Source of the DNA: Trichobilharzia szidati
Lineage: Eukaryota; Platyhelminthes; Trematoda; Strigeidida; Schistosomatidae
NCBI GenBank assembly: GCA_944472155.2
Contig: OX235272.1
Coordinates: 4,634,354 to 4,698,353, forward strand
Reading direction: 5' to 3'
Length of the DNA: 64,000 bases
The notes beneath the pieces were generated by a model. That model was not told the origin of the DNA. It did no database searches and saw only the letters and a program-made list of their open reading frames with translations. Shown piece after piece: positions 1 through 10,371 of this stretch (its first letter is position 1; every line of letters begins with the position of its first letter). A program made the position numbers and the translations under genes.

Positions 1-820
1 ACGATGAAAGTCTGTACTTTGTTCGAAGTGCCCTTCGTGACGCAGAATCAAGTCTCTGATGCGTATAGTTAGTATCACTGACTTCACATTGGAGTCAAAA
101 ATCCGGATCTCATTTTTCATGGTGAGAATTGTTAACCTCCACACAGACTTGAGGGAAATGAAGGCTTGGCTTGCTTTTCCAATCCTCACTTCGATGATAT
201 CCTCATCAGTTCCGTCCACCTGTAGTTGAAACGATGCTTCCCAAATAAGTAGGCAGATAAAGGAGGTTGCTTCTTTCAGATTTCTCCAATATGTTCTGAT
301 TGTTGTCTGTTGCTGTTCCTGTTGGCCAGGAATCTTCATCACCTCTGTTTTCTCTATGTTCACTTGAAGCCCCGTCTTTGATGTTTCTTCTGCCAACTTG
401 TTGCTTTTCACTTGCATATCTTCCAGTTTGTGGGAAATCATACCTATATCATTGACGGAAATCAGATGCATCACGTATTTTTTGTGGGTCCATTTCATGT
501 CTGTGTCCTCTTTGCCCACTGTGTGTGTGTGTCACATTACCCAATCTACCGCAATCAGGAAAATCACTGGAGATAGTAGGCATCAAGGCAGCCTTGTCTT
601 ACTCCATTCTTCACTTCAAAGGATTCCGTGAGTTTCCCAATGTGGAATACTTGGCACTCAGTACTACCGTACAACTGTTGGATGAGGTGTATAACTGTCG
701 GTGGCACCACATATTAGCGAAGTAGTTGACAAATCACCTCTCGATCGACGCTGTCGAAGGCCTTTCAAAGTCGATGGTGTTGATTGAGGTGGAGAGCTAA
801 CTTCCATTCCAAGCACTGTT
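1..820 (-). mobile_element. RTE-clade non-LTR retrotransposon fragment, antisense, cut by window edge
   Basis: The reverse strand encodes the second half of an RTE-type reverse transcriptase. Around 450-310 it reads a block like the DLCLMSHKIEDLQ...NIEKTEVMKI region just after the catalytic box. At about 780-740 it reads a remnant of the motif A neighbourhood (IDFER, then a frame loss). Base-level similarity to the antisense copy at 37360-37670 runs through the first 350 bases, so both belong to one RTE group of the SR2/SR3/Perere-3 kind known in schistosomes. Stops and frame changes make it non-functional. The right end near 820 is approximate. The element continues left of the window. Confidence 0.8.
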
Positions 821-962
821 CAATACACGATACTTATAGTCCTTGAAGTGTCTAAATAGACTTTTGAGTATCATTCACGAAACTCAAACATATTTGTGTG
901 AAACGCGAAATTTAAAATTCCCTTCCTTAATGTGGTATTATAATTTTATTTCTTTACGCTCG

Positions 963-1172
963 CAGTGTAACATAGGGCTTCAAGCTAGAGACTTCAAGTT
1001 TCAGTAGCAGTAGAGATGGGGTTGCTGGCCTGATGCCCAACCTTCCCTCTTTACCAGTCTTACTAGTGGCTTGGCGAGGTAAAGGAGTTCGTTGGTGGCC
1101 AAGGATCTAACCCCGAAGTAAATGCGTGGTCCGCGAGCATTCTACCGCTGTGCCACTGACGCACTATTTCGT
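963..1172 (-). mobile_element. tRNA-derived SINE, antisense
   Basis: Read on the reverse strand this starts with a tRNA-like head (GTGCGTCAGTGGCACAGCGG, containing an A-box-like TGGCACAGCGG). It continues through a degenerate B-box area and ends in a body with the 'ttgggcatcaggccagcaacccca' and 'acttgaagtctctagcttgaagcccta' type blocks (split here by reading breaks). The same body recurs at 28915-29108, 40800-40942 and 49738-49955. Such elements are copied by RNA polymerase III and moved by the enzymes of other elements. That role is family knowledge, not shown here. Confidence 0.75.
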
Positions 1173-2180
1173 GGTATGAAATTGTCAAAAAGAAAAAACC
1201 ACATTAGAGGGAAAAGAACTAGAAACTCGATAAAGATACCGTTGTATCGATTCCATACTCAAAATCTGTATAATCACATTTATATAATTAATTTAGTTTC
1301 TCCACCCTTTGTAATCTAAATTCACCTTGAAAGTTATCACCTGTAATTCCCTTCGTTATTATGATGAATTAAATAATAATTTTAACTATGTGAGCTTATG
1401 CATGTAAACTAAGGTTGTAGGGCCTTCGAGGATGAAATCGCGAAGAAGATGTCTGTCCACTGAGCTTCTGCTTCTTTTCTTTCTAATATCCTGATGGGTA
1501 TTTTCCGCGATTTGAAAAACAACAACTGTGAAATAAAACTATTTGTGAAACCGGCAGCTGAAAAGTGGTAACTCTGGTGAACAAGTCCGCGGATGGACTC
1601 ATTACGATGAATCAGATTTTGTGTAGGTAGTAGCGAAGTCAACGGATAACTCGAGCTTATTTTTAAAAAGGAATTTCAGCTAGAAAAGGGCTTCAGGCTA
1701 AACGTTAAGCAATAATGCCTAACTTATCTAGACCCAACCGGCAGTTTCTCGTAGGGATTCTTTTGGATTCTGAGTTGAACACAGGGCTACAGCAGAACAT
1801 CGCCATTTCACTCCGTTCCCTGACGTCCCGTTCAAATGACTTCCCGATTTCTCATTAGCTCTCATCTCCTCTTTACATGATCTCCATGCCGCACTCAGAT
1901 CCAGAACAAACTCGAAGTTTCTCGCTCAGGTCCCATTCAACAGTTCACTTCCATTTCCACCACCACATTTCTTTCTTGTAGCAGTCTCTTTATACATCCA
2001 ACTGTATGTTACTTTTAGTCAGGAGCTGGACATCTTAAATAAGTATGGATTAGACTGCATACACAAACTGTGAGTGGCTTCTTCAAGTTCATTCGTGGTC
2101 TTGTTCGCTTACATCACTATTCTTTAACTGCTTCCTATAGTGATTCTGATTTTTGGCTTAAGTACCCCACTTAGATCGAA
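1173..2180. other. No gene or clear repeat recognised
   Basis: AT-rich sequence without a supported coding region. A stretch near 1770-1980 faintly resembles the antisense 3' end of an RTE copy ('acagggct' then 'tcactccgttcc'), but it is too decayed to call. Confidence 0.5.
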
Positions 2181-3330
2181 TCGCAACTCTACGCATCATC
2201 ATCAGCGCTGACCATGAAGTAATTTGGAAACTACTTCATCACTACGGCGTGCAGCGCTCAAATCCTTGTCAACCTTATTCAACAGCCGTATGACGGCGGC
2301 ACGTATCAGGTGATCCACAAAGGAAAACTCAGGGAGGCATTCGAAGATAATACAGGAGGAAGACAGGGCTCCCTGAGTATTAACACCCAGGATATTCTAA
2401 ATTGTGGTGGACCAGATTATGCAGAAGACAGCGTGTGAGAAGTCAGAAGACGTAAATACGCTGGACCGATAAGAAGACTCTAGAAAATCTAGATTCCGCG
2501 CGTTGTTTATGTTCAATTAATCTTGAGGACTTAAATGCGGAAACCGAAAAACTGTCCGAAGAAGCCGGAAGCGAAGATAGGACTGCAGGTGAACATAGAG
2601 AGGATGGAGGTGATGAAGATAACCAACCAACAGCAACAACAACCAGCACCAATCACCATCAATGAGAGAGATTTGACAGAGGTTATGTCTTATCTAGGAA
2701 GCAATGTTTCAACTATAGGTGGAACGGATGAAGATTTCAAAGCCAGCCAGAATCGGGGAGGTAAGATACGTCTTTTATCAGTCAGAAATCATTTAGGAAA
2801 TCTCCTGCACTCAGTTCTAATTAGAAACAAGATTCAAATATCCACACCAATGTGAAATCAGTCAGCTCTTCTATACAGGTGAGAACCTTGACCCTTGTGT
2901 CGCAAAAAGGATTTCCAACAGGTCGCAGACTTTTATCAGCGGCTGCCTTTGCTGGCTCCACACTGAAGATTAAATGGTCAGAAAGAATTACTGACAAAAA
3001 ACTCTGGCTGGCTGGGAAAAAGCCATCCAAGAGCAGATCACTCAATAAATATTTAGGAGAACTTGGAGATGGATTTGGCATATGCTCATGAGGCTGTCGA
3101 ACTACATGGCACACAATGCGTGCCACCGCTCAAGTGGGATTCCAATGAGTAGTGATGAGTGGGTTGTCACTACGAGGTTGACATGGAGGAGATCGTATGA
3201 GTTGCAGGAGATTAGAGATCATGAACAATCGTGAACCCAGCTAAAGAGGACAACACCAAATAGGACGAAAAGGAGATGTGTTTTTGTAGCCCTATGATCC
3301 ACTTGGAACCTTAGGAAATAGTAGTAATAC
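2181..3330 (+). mobile_element. RTE-clade retrotransposon fragment, sense, heavily decayed
   Basis: Similarity begins with the IATLRIII block of the reverse transcriptase. It then jumps to EVIWKLLHHYGV, so the part holding motif A is deleted. It continues through a Gln-rich NQQQQQPAPITINERDLTEV segment near 2625-2690 and ends with the C-terminal Arg-rich region near 3200-3300. The 3' end near 3305-3330 keeps a short AAT-like tail. The catalytic box area near 2490-2500 is also damaged. The longest readable pieces are about 100 codons. It is homologous along its length to 14770-16135 and 46405-47620. Confidence 0.75.
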
Positions 3331-5400
3331 CCTACTCCGATGATTCCATCAAGAAAACTTTGAAGTTGATACTGTCTCTCCAAAAGAATTCAAATTCTTT
3401 TGTCTACAGAAATACAAAAGGGATTCTCACTCCACAAGGATGCATCAGTATATTCAGTGCATGTTGGTATCACTGAACTCATATATAACAAAATTGAATT
3501 TAATCCAAACTAACTTTAGTTGATAGTGAGTATAGGTGGAATCAAGAATACCTGAAACTCTTCAGCTAGGTATACCTGTGTGGTGAGAGCTGTCTGCAGG
3601 CCGAAATTATGGACAAAAGTGTACGTCAGTGTTTACGTCCCAAATCAGAGTAGTATAAAAAAACAACAATGAAGCTTAACCTTGAGGAACTCAACAACCA
3701 ATCACAGCAGACTTAACGTGTGCAAACATGATTCGCAGATATATGGCTCAACTTTCTGAGAAACGGTCACAAGCAGTACAGAATAATCTTCAGCAAGAAA
3801 ACAACCAATCAGAAGACGTTGCTCCTCCTCTGACAATAATGCTATTAACAATGTACTTAAAAATCTATAAATATCTCTTGATTTTCTCAATAAAAAATCT
3901 GTTACCTGGCTCTTATCTTCTGTCGTTACACTGTACAATTTAGAGTTCGAAATAATGCCTACTGGACTGGAATCTGTTGGTTCACACAATCAATCAGTAG
4001 GTATATTGATACATCCTGTTAACAAGCTGTAAATGGAACGAAACGATCAATCTGAACTTTAGTTCCGGTCGCCATCAACTTAAAGCCATCATCTCAGCAA
4101 CCGTACTATACTACACGCCATTATGTCCACAGAGACCAATTGCTTTTTGTCAAAAAGGATATCCATAGTAAAAAAGAACTTCAAAAAATTAGGAAAATTA
4201 GGTTCCCAGTACTTACATTTTCTTTTCAAAAAAGAACGAATTACACATGTTCACTCACATGCAATTCACATGGGGGCTATACATCTTACCTAATTGCATC
4301 ACACTGGTTTCTGTCACAGGAATGCATGCAGTATTTACTGAGTACTTAGAAAAAAGAAAGAGAGGTGTTTGACAGATATATGTATATATTTTTTCGTATG
4401 TTTGACATAGAATGACACATTAATTACGTGCATAATTGTATCCTACTTAGCTTAATAGTAACGACAAAAAAATGTATGGAAGCTCATCAATTTTCTATGC
4501 GTAACATATTACAACACATCAATCTACCATGCATGATGATGGGTGTCACATTTCACTCGAAAATATACAAAACAAATATGCAAACGAGGTGAAAGGAAAC
4601 AAGAAGGATGAATTATTACATCATAATTAATGCCATAAGTAATACACTTAGGTTTTTAAAATATAGGCCATATACACAAAAATGTTTTTGTGTAGAAAAA
4701 TTCAAAAATTACTACACGTGTATATGAATCCGTGATAGTGCAATGTGTGCTACTGATAAGATGTATCAGTAGTATATAGAGAGATGTTCACCGGTATGAA
4801 AATATAAGATCGCAGGGAGATATATTTGATGTCAGAGAAAGCAAATGATACAGCGTTGTGGAGATACATGGGAGAAATGAAAGAAAAACAATATGAAGGC
4901 CAGAATTAGCACAACATGGAAGATCTGTGCAAACGGTGCGTTGAAGATAAGGTATGCATAATTTCGCAATATAGAGATACCAAGTACCTTTAGCAGATGG
5001 CTCCTATTCTACGGTTTCTGAAGTAAACGGAACAAGTAGTTCAGTGAAAATGCTCTTTTCGGCGAATTCGTCTTCATCTCTAGCTTTACAGTCGTATTTA
5101 CATACAACTCTCTCACAATTATAGTTGTCAGAATTAATCAATACAGAGTTACACAACAGGATAGATAATTGAATGAGTGAGTTCTCATCGGGATGCGCAG
5201 AGAAACCAGGGCAATTGTGACATTACGTAGAGGTTAGAAGCAATAAAGATGACACTAAAAGTGATTGAATAATTCCCCTCTGATAACGCAAGTCGGGCAA
5301 AGAGATCCCTACTTTTCGTGACTTCACTTCAGAGCTTCACAGTTATTTAGTTTTAGAACAAGGAATTCAAAAGAAAAATATTGTTTTCAATTAGATCACC
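3331..5400. other. No gene recognised; possible faint PLE end
   Basis: No supported gene. Small open frames of 69-106 codons show no recognisable motif and look like chance. Around 5058-5105 a 'cttttcgg..aattcgtcttcat..ctttacagtcgtattta' block resembles the PLE-type ends seen at 36390-36450, 45620-45675 and 46090-46160. It is weak evidence for an old PLE terminus. Confidence 0.4.
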
Positions 5401-5407
5401 TTCAGAA

Positions 5408-6006
5408 TTTACTCCAATTTACATAGATTTATATATAAAACAGAAACTAACCATTGACGGTGAGTTTGTGGATAAGATAATAATAATAATCTGACTACCC
5501 CCGACCTACTAGTCTGACCTATGTAATTGACTTCACAGTCATTGCAGGGTATTTTGTAAATTATATTATTTTGTTTGATTGGGTCAAATGGGTCGTTTAA
5601 CCTACAGAGCTTGTCCCTGAGGGCGTTTGAAGGTTTAAATGCCACTATAATTACGGCTTTATTAAGAAACCTACGTAGGATCTCAGATGTCCACTCCTTA
5701 TATGGCAAGAGTGTAGATGCCTTATGCTCTTTCTTATTTATATTATCCTTATTAGTTTAACCATTATGTTTATTTTGCTTTTGACCTTTATCGATATTCC
5801 TAATAAATTTTATAGAATCGTTATTTAACACCAACCAAGCTATTCTTCTATCTGTTTCATTACATCTTTTGGACTATTTGTTGTACTACTTAGTGCTATT
5901 GGTCGGTTTGTCAGGCACTTAATTAAGCCTGCTTTTACAGCCCACGGATGAGATGAATTAAAGTCTAAATATCTACTGGAATGCGTCGGTGTTTCATAAA
6001 CGCTAG
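5408..6006 (-). mobile_element. Penelope-like element, antisense, 3' half (GIY-YIG), split by the BEL insertion
   Basis: On the reverse strand, about 5708-5480 encodes a GIY-YIG endonuclease remnant with NNIIYKIPCNDCEVNYIGQ followed by TSRSG. GIY-YIG domains cut the target DNA for PLE integration. The segment 5940-6006 matches the PLE at 53020-53100 (an RKPTH-to-SSHP type region). The rest of the same PLE resumes at 10377, so the LTR element at 6007-10371 has split one copy. Part of the domain is degenerate and the frame stops shortly after the TSRSG block. Confidence 0.82.
6002..6006. repeat. Target-site duplication GCTAG (left)
   Basis: GCTAG sits directly left of the 5' LTR and recurs at 10372-10376 directly right of the 3' LTR. 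Five bases is usual for BEL/Pao integration. The related uninterrupted PLE at about 53093-53101 reads ACTAGTGTG with a single CTAG, which supports a true duplication. Confidence 0.9.
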
Positions 6007-6596
6007 TGTAAGATGAATTCCATTCCCATCCTTAAATCAAGTCAACCTGTCCCGGATCAGCCTAGCATTGTTGCAACACAATTATCCATGCGCAACGTGT
6101 CTATCCCACCTTGTTTAATTAACTGTGTATGTGTGTTTTTACTTCGATCCTTTTAGTCAGACAGTTGAACTCATGACACAATCAGAGTATTTTGTGAACT
6201 GTTATTTTGCTGACCCATGTCTTATTTGTACTATTATGTTGAGTTTATCTTATTTATTGATTGGTTAAGTAGCCAATTAAATTCTATCTTTGTGCCTATG
6301 CTTTGTCTATCTCTTACTTGGGTTCATTCTTCTACTGACTGCTTACCTGAACGGTCGTGTCTGATCCGGCTAGTTCGTAATTTTGGCTTTAACGTTATTC
6401 CGCTCTGATAGCGGTTCCTTGCTTTCTGTTAAGCATTGTGTATTGTACTCTTGAAACCGTTAAGGTTTGTTGTATATATATTAATTGATTTGTTTATTAA
6501 TAGTACCGTAGAAACAGTGACCGGCTTCTTGTTTGTTCTGGACCGGGATAGCCTATATCTACGCGTGACTTAATTTCAAGCGATATTGCGCTTACA
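6007..6596 (+). repeat. 5' LTR (590 bp)
   Basis: Direct repeat of 9782-10371. Reading both side by side I found no difference. Ends are TGTAAG...CTTACA, a 6-bp inverted terminus. It contains a short chance open frame on the plus strand (6217-6408) that recurs identically in the other LTR. A 'tgtatatatatt' AT stretch near 6470 could act as a promoter element, but I cannot place the transcription start. Confidence 0.95.
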
Positions 6597-7012
6597 GTAC
6601 TTAACGTTCAAAGCAGGAAAGGACCGTACTGAACTGGTCAGTACTTAACGCTCAAAGCCGGAAAAGACCGTACTGAACTGGTCAGTACTTAACGTATAGA
6701 GTTAAAGTTTGCCGGATCAGCCCTTGACGGAAGAGACAGTACTGAACTGGTCAGTACTCAACGTCAAACAGAAAATCCCGTACTGAACTTGTCAGTTCTC
6801 AGCTTCAAATAGAAAATCCCGTACTGAACTGGTCAGTACTCAACGTTCAAAGCCAGAAAAGACCGTACTGATCTGGTCAGTACTTAACGTATAGAGTTAA
6901 AGTTATCCGGATCAGTCCTTGACGGAAGAGACCGTACTGAACTGGTCAGTACTTAACGCTCAAAGCAGGAAAAGACGGTACTGAACTGGTCAGTACTCAA
7001 CGTTCATCCAGA
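6597..7012 (+). repeat. Tandem hairpin array in the LTR element leader
   Basis: Eight copies of a 19-nt inverted repeat, GTACTGAACTGGTCAGTAC (7-bp stem, 5-nt loop), occur at 6626-6644, 6670-6688, 6739-6757, 6780-6798 (degenerate), 6821-6839, 6865-6883 (one loop change), 6934-6952 and 6978-6996. Spacers repeat too: a 'cttaacg(t/c)...aaagc(c/a)(g/a)ga' linker, and a longer 'gtatagagttaaagtt...ccggatcag..cttgacggaagaga' block at about 6688-6738 and 6883-6933, giving a higher-order period near 195 bp. A packaging signal, translation control element or protein-binding cluster are possible roles. None is shown. Confidence 0.9.
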
Positions 7013-7072
7013 AGAAACTTTGGTTAATTGGCAGCACGCAACGTTGTTGAAAATAAATTTTTCTTTGGAACG

Positions 7073-9283
7073 ATGCAAACCAGATCAAGGAAGCAAATTT
7101 CGGAGCAGCAGTCGGAGAGTCGGCAAGTCCCCGTTTGCATAAATGATCATGTTGATAACCTTTCGTGCCCCGGCTCTCATGTCAGTAGTTCGAAATCGTC
7201 ATTATTGCGAGTAACTAGTGCTAAGTCATCGCTACTAAGGGCGCAGCTAAAAGAGAAGCAGCTTCAACAGGAGTTAGAGTTAGAGAAAAAGTTGCTAAAG
7301 GCTAGACATGACGTCGAAATGGCCGAGCTGCATGTGAAGTTAGCCGCGGACGACGAACGGAACATTGAGGAATATGAAAGAGGCAGTGTCATTGATAAAC
7401 GGGAGCAGGTAGAACAATATGTGAAAGATTGTGCCGCAATGGTTGACAGGGACGCTCCTGTTACGATCGGGAAGAGCGCAGTTGTAGAGAAACTTGACAT
7501 GCCTAAGGTTGAAATGTCCTATTTTGATGGCAACTGTACCAACTACCTGAGATTTACCAAGGAATTCGAATATTATGTCGAAAATAGAGTAAAGGACCCT
7601 GGTCAAAGAATGTTATATCTGTTGCACTATTGTAAGGGTCGAGCTAAAGCAGCCATACATGAATGCGTGATCTTGCGTCCTGAGAATGCGTATGCGCGAG
7701 CTAAGGGTATCTTACAGGATCTGTTTGGAGAGATCCACGTCATCGCACGAAACCGTATTGAAGACATGATTAGAAGCCTACGACCTGTGGCAGAAGATGG
7801 AGAAGCTCTGACCCGTCTATCAATACAGCTTCAGAATTGCCTGATTGCCCTAACTGAAATGAACTATTTGTCGGACTTAAATTCCGTAACAACTCTCGAG
7901 AGAATAGTACGCATACTGCCGATAGCAGTTCGAAGGAATTGGGCCAGACTAGCAGACGCGAGGAATCAAGAAGAGCAAGAGCCATCCTTTCTGGATCTTT
8001 GCCAGTTTGTTTCTACAGAGGCAAGAGTGGCACGAAGCCGATACGGACACCTCGTTTCAGAGGGCTTTAACCGCCCGAACGCCCAAGTTTCACTAAATAG
8101 ACAGGGTCATCATGGGGGCACATTCGCAATACGGATAGAAAGAGCCCCTGCATCCAAGCGACTGTGTATCCTCTGTAGGTCTGACCATGCTACTGTTTCA
8201 TGTCAGAAGTTCGTTGGATTAAATGTGCGAGACAGATGGAGCTGCGTCCGCCACCATGGAGCATGCTTTTTGTGCCTAGAGGTTGGACATCGTATCGATC
8301 ATTGCGTATCGGGTATAAAGTGTTCCAAAGCTCATTGCAGTGGTAAACATCACCCAGTGCTACATGTGGAACCGATCGTAAATCAAGTGGCAGAACAGGC
8401 GACATGTGCTGCTACTATGCATTATGGAACGGCAGTTATGCTAGGTGTGATCCCCGTCAAGGTGCGGGCCCACGGTAAGGAAATAGAAACTTATGCCTTT
8501 CTGGATAATGGCTCCGACGTTACCTTGGTTACGAAGGATCTATTAAGCAGCTTAGGCCTAGAGGGCACACCATCGTCTATGACCTTGACAACAATCAATG
8601 GTGCGAGTCAGGTGCAGGGCAACATGTGCGAACTGGAAGTCGCATCAATGGATGAAAATGAAATAATAAAACTTGACAGTGTGTTCGCGTTGCCATCCTT
8701 GCCAGTCAATGCACCCTCACTATCGATATCACAAGAAGCCCGTCGCTGGCCACATCTCCAGGAATTGCCATTCCGCGAACTTGATGATAAAAGGGTCACA
8801 ATGCTCATAGGCTGCGATGTTTCCGAGGCGCATTGGGTCCTCGATCAGCGTTTGGGTAGTCACAAACAACCTTACGCAATCAAGACATTGCTCGGTTGGG
8901 TCTTGCTAGGGCCACTTCATGGAAATACGAAAAAAGGCACTGTCAACTACGCTCGAATCAGCGAAGAGAGTGTCAAAGACGACATCAAAAGGCCAGATGA
9001 AGCTGAGTTTAGGGATACTGAAGAAAACGAACACTCATTTTCTATCGAAGATCCTAAGGCAATCGAGTTGGTTACTCAAAGCACCGTCTTAGAAAAGGGG
9101 CATTACATCATTTCCTTGCCATGGAAAGATCCAGCAAAGGTAACGGACAATAATTATGTGGTTGCCATAAATCTGTTACTCAGTCTGAAATGGAGGTTAT
9201 CGCGTGACAAGAACCTTTCAGCACGATATGTGGATGGTATAAATACGATGTTAAAAATGGTTATGCCCTTCCGGTACCCCTAG
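7073..9283 (+). CDS. Gag-protease polyprotein of BEL/Pao retrotransposon
   Basis: An open frame of 736 residues from the ATG at 7073. An upstream in-frame TTG at 7028 would add 15 residues, but the ATG is the natural eukaryotic start. In order: a Ser/Arg-rich start; a Lys/Glu/Leu-rich predicted coiled coil at about residues 55-110; a BEL-type gag core (about 140-330, from KVEMSYFDGN to FVSTEARVARSRYG); a zinc region at about 365-432 with C-x2-C-x3-H-x4-C, a canonical C-x2-C-x4-H-x4-C at 398-411, and a KC-x4-C-x3-HH end; then an aspartic protease with the Asp at about residue 478 in FLDNGSD. The usual DTG/DSG triad reads DNG here. Gag would form the particle and the protease would cut the polyprotein. 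The frame ends at 9283, and the homologous reading continues in another frame (see the reverse transcriptase entry). Confidence 0.9.
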   Translation: MQTRSRKQISEQQSESRQVPVCINDHVDNLSCPGSHVSSSKSSLLRVTSAKSSLLRAQLKEKQLQQELELEKKLLKARHDVEMAELHVKLAADDERNIEEYERGSVIDKREQVEQYVKDCAAMVDRDAPVTIGKSAVVEKLDMPKVEMSYFDGNCTNYLRFTKEFEYYVENRVKDPGQRMLYLLHYCKGRAKAAIHECVILRPENAYARAKGILQDLFGEIHVIARNRIEDMIRSLRPVAEDGEALTRLSIQLQNCLIALTEMNYLSDLNSVTTLERIVRILPIAVRRNWARLADARNQEEQEPSFLDLCQFVSTEARVARSRYGHLVSEGFNRPNAQVSLNRQGHHGGTFAIRIERAPASKRLCILCRSDHATVSCQKFVGLNVRDRWSCVRHHGACFLCLEVGHRIDHCVSGIKCSKAHCSGKHHPVLHVEPIVNQVAEQATCAATMHYGTAVMLGVIPVKVRAHGKEIETYAFLDNGSDVTLVTKDLLSSLGLEGTPSSMTLTTINGASQVQGNMCELEVASMDENEIIKLDSVFALPSLPVNAPSLSISQEARRWPHLQELPFRELDDKRVTMLIGCDVSEAHWVLDQRLGSHKQPYAIKTLLGWVLLGPLHGNTKKGTVNYARISEESVKDDIKRPDEAEFRDTEENEHSFSIEDPKAIELVTQSTVLEKGHYIISLPWKDPAKVTDNNYVVAINLLLSLKWRLSRDKNLSARYVDGINTMLKMVMPFRYP

Positions 9284-9786
9284 AGCAGCTAACAGCCAAC
9301 TATCGCCCGAGGTGGTATCTTCCACATCATCCCGTAAAGAAACCGAAGAAGCCAGATAGACTGAGAATAGTTCTAGATTGCGCCGCAACCTTTAGAGGCT
9401 ATTCTTTGAACGATAAGCTATATGAAGGACCTGATACGATTACCGAGCTTGTTGGTGTTCTGTTGCGCTTTCGAGAAAAGCCTATTGCTGTAGTCACGGA
9501 CATAGCTGATATGTTTATGCAAGTGAAAGTGCCACTAAACGATCGACGAGCATTACTATTTCTGTGGTGGAAAAATGGTTTTCTAGACGAAGAGCCGCAG
9601 GAGTTTCAGATAACAGCGCATCCGTTCGGGGCAACTTCATCACCCTTCTGTGTGAACTTCGCGTTGAGAAAGGCAGTAGAGGGCTTTGGTTGCTTATATC
9701 CGGAAACAGTAAGAGAGCTGGGCACGAGGGTTATACGGTGTAACATGATTCATAAAATCCTAGTCGGATTTTGGGGGCCGGTGTAA
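9258..9786 (+). pseudogene. Truncated reverse transcriptase of the BEL/Pao element
   Basis: Similarity to BEL/Pao polymerase continues straight after the gag-protease frame but in the frame one base back. The change lies in or near the A run at 9253-9257. Visible blocks are RPRWYLPHHPV, LRIVLDCAA, the motif A region (VVTDIADMFMQVKV) and motif B (FGATSSPFCVNFALR). Homology is lost after about 9690, and the frame runs on to a stop at 9784-9786, just inside the 3' LTR. The YVDD motif, RNase H and integrase are missing, so this fragment cannot polymerise DNA. Either a deletion or template switching joined the middle of the polymerase to the element's 3' end. Confidence 0.88.
9766..9781 (+). other. 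Candidate polypurine tract beside 3' LTR
   Basis: The sequence GGATTTTGGGGGCCGG lies immediately upstream of the 3' LTR, where LTR elements prime plus-strand DNA. It is G-rich but interrupted by T and CC, so this is a positional call. Confidence 0.5.
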
Positions 9787-10371
9787 GATGAATTCCATTC
9801 CCATCCTTAAATCAAGTCAACCTGTCCCGGATCAGCCTAGCATTGTTGCAACACAATTATCCATGCGCAACGTGTCTATCCCACCTTGTTTAATTAACTG
9901 TGTATGTGTGTTTTTACTTCGATCCTTTTAGTCAGACAGTTGAACTCATGACACAATCAGAGTATTTTGTGAACTGTTATTTTGCTGACCCATGTCTTAT
10001 TTGTACTATTATGTTGAGTTTATCTTATTTATTGATTGGTTAAGTAGCCAATTAAATTCTATCTTTGTGCCTATGCTTTGTCTATCTCTTACTTGGGTTC
10101 ATTCTTCTACTGACTGCTTACCTGAACGGTCGTGTCTGATCCGGCTAGTTCGTAATTTTGGCTTTAACGTTATTCCGCTCTGATAGCGGTTCCTTGCTTT
10201 CTGTTAAGCATTGTGTATTGTACTCTTGAAACCGTTAAGGTTTGTTGTATATATATTAATTGATTTGTTTATTAATAGTACCGTAGAAACAGTGACCGGC
10301 TTCTTGTTTGTTCTGGACCGGGATAGCCTATATCTACGCGTGACTTAATTTCAAGCGATATTGCGCTTACA
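9782..10371 (+). repeat. 3' LTR (590 bp)
   Basis: Same length and, by eye, the same sequence as 6007-6596. Sequence identity between the two LTRs of one insertion implies little time since integration, because both are copied from one template. Confidence 0.95.

Larger units (their letters stand above)
6007..10371 (+). mobile_element. BEL/Pao LTR retrotransposon, recently inserted, internally deleted
   Basis: The element is 4,365 bp. Two 590-bp LTRs begin TGTAAG and end CTTACA, flanked by a 5-bp duplication. The internal 3,185 bp hold a hairpin-rich leader (6597-about 7012), a gag-protease frame (7073-9283) and the start of a reverse transcriptase (about 9258-9786). The gag type, the CCHC zinc knuckles with a trailing KC-x4-C-x3-HH motif, the aspartic protease and the WYLPHHPV and FGATSSP blocks point to BEL/Pao rather than Gypsy or Copia. 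The schistosome Saci-1 element is a BEL-type relative known from the literature. The catalytic YVDD box, RNase H and integrase are absent, so any further movement would need enzymes supplied by another copy. Confidence 0.95.

Noticed and set aside
1590..1640. GAGTCC...GGAC with nearby CTGATT on the minus strand as another hammerhead
   Set aside because: The GAAA box and cleavage site are not in the required order. Only the hairpin part matches.
2535..2855. 106-codon frame with a Gln-rich stretch
   Set aside because: It is the Gln/Asn-rich linker of a decayed RTE protein, out of frame with the rest, not a host gene.
6217..6408. 63-codon open frame present twice (also 9992-10183)
   Set aside because: It lies wholly inside the LTRs and is duplicated only because the LTRs are.
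6626..6996. Hairpin array as a CRISPR array
   Set aside because: Spacers are themselves repeated and the array sits in the leader of an LTR retrotransposon in a eukaryotic setting.
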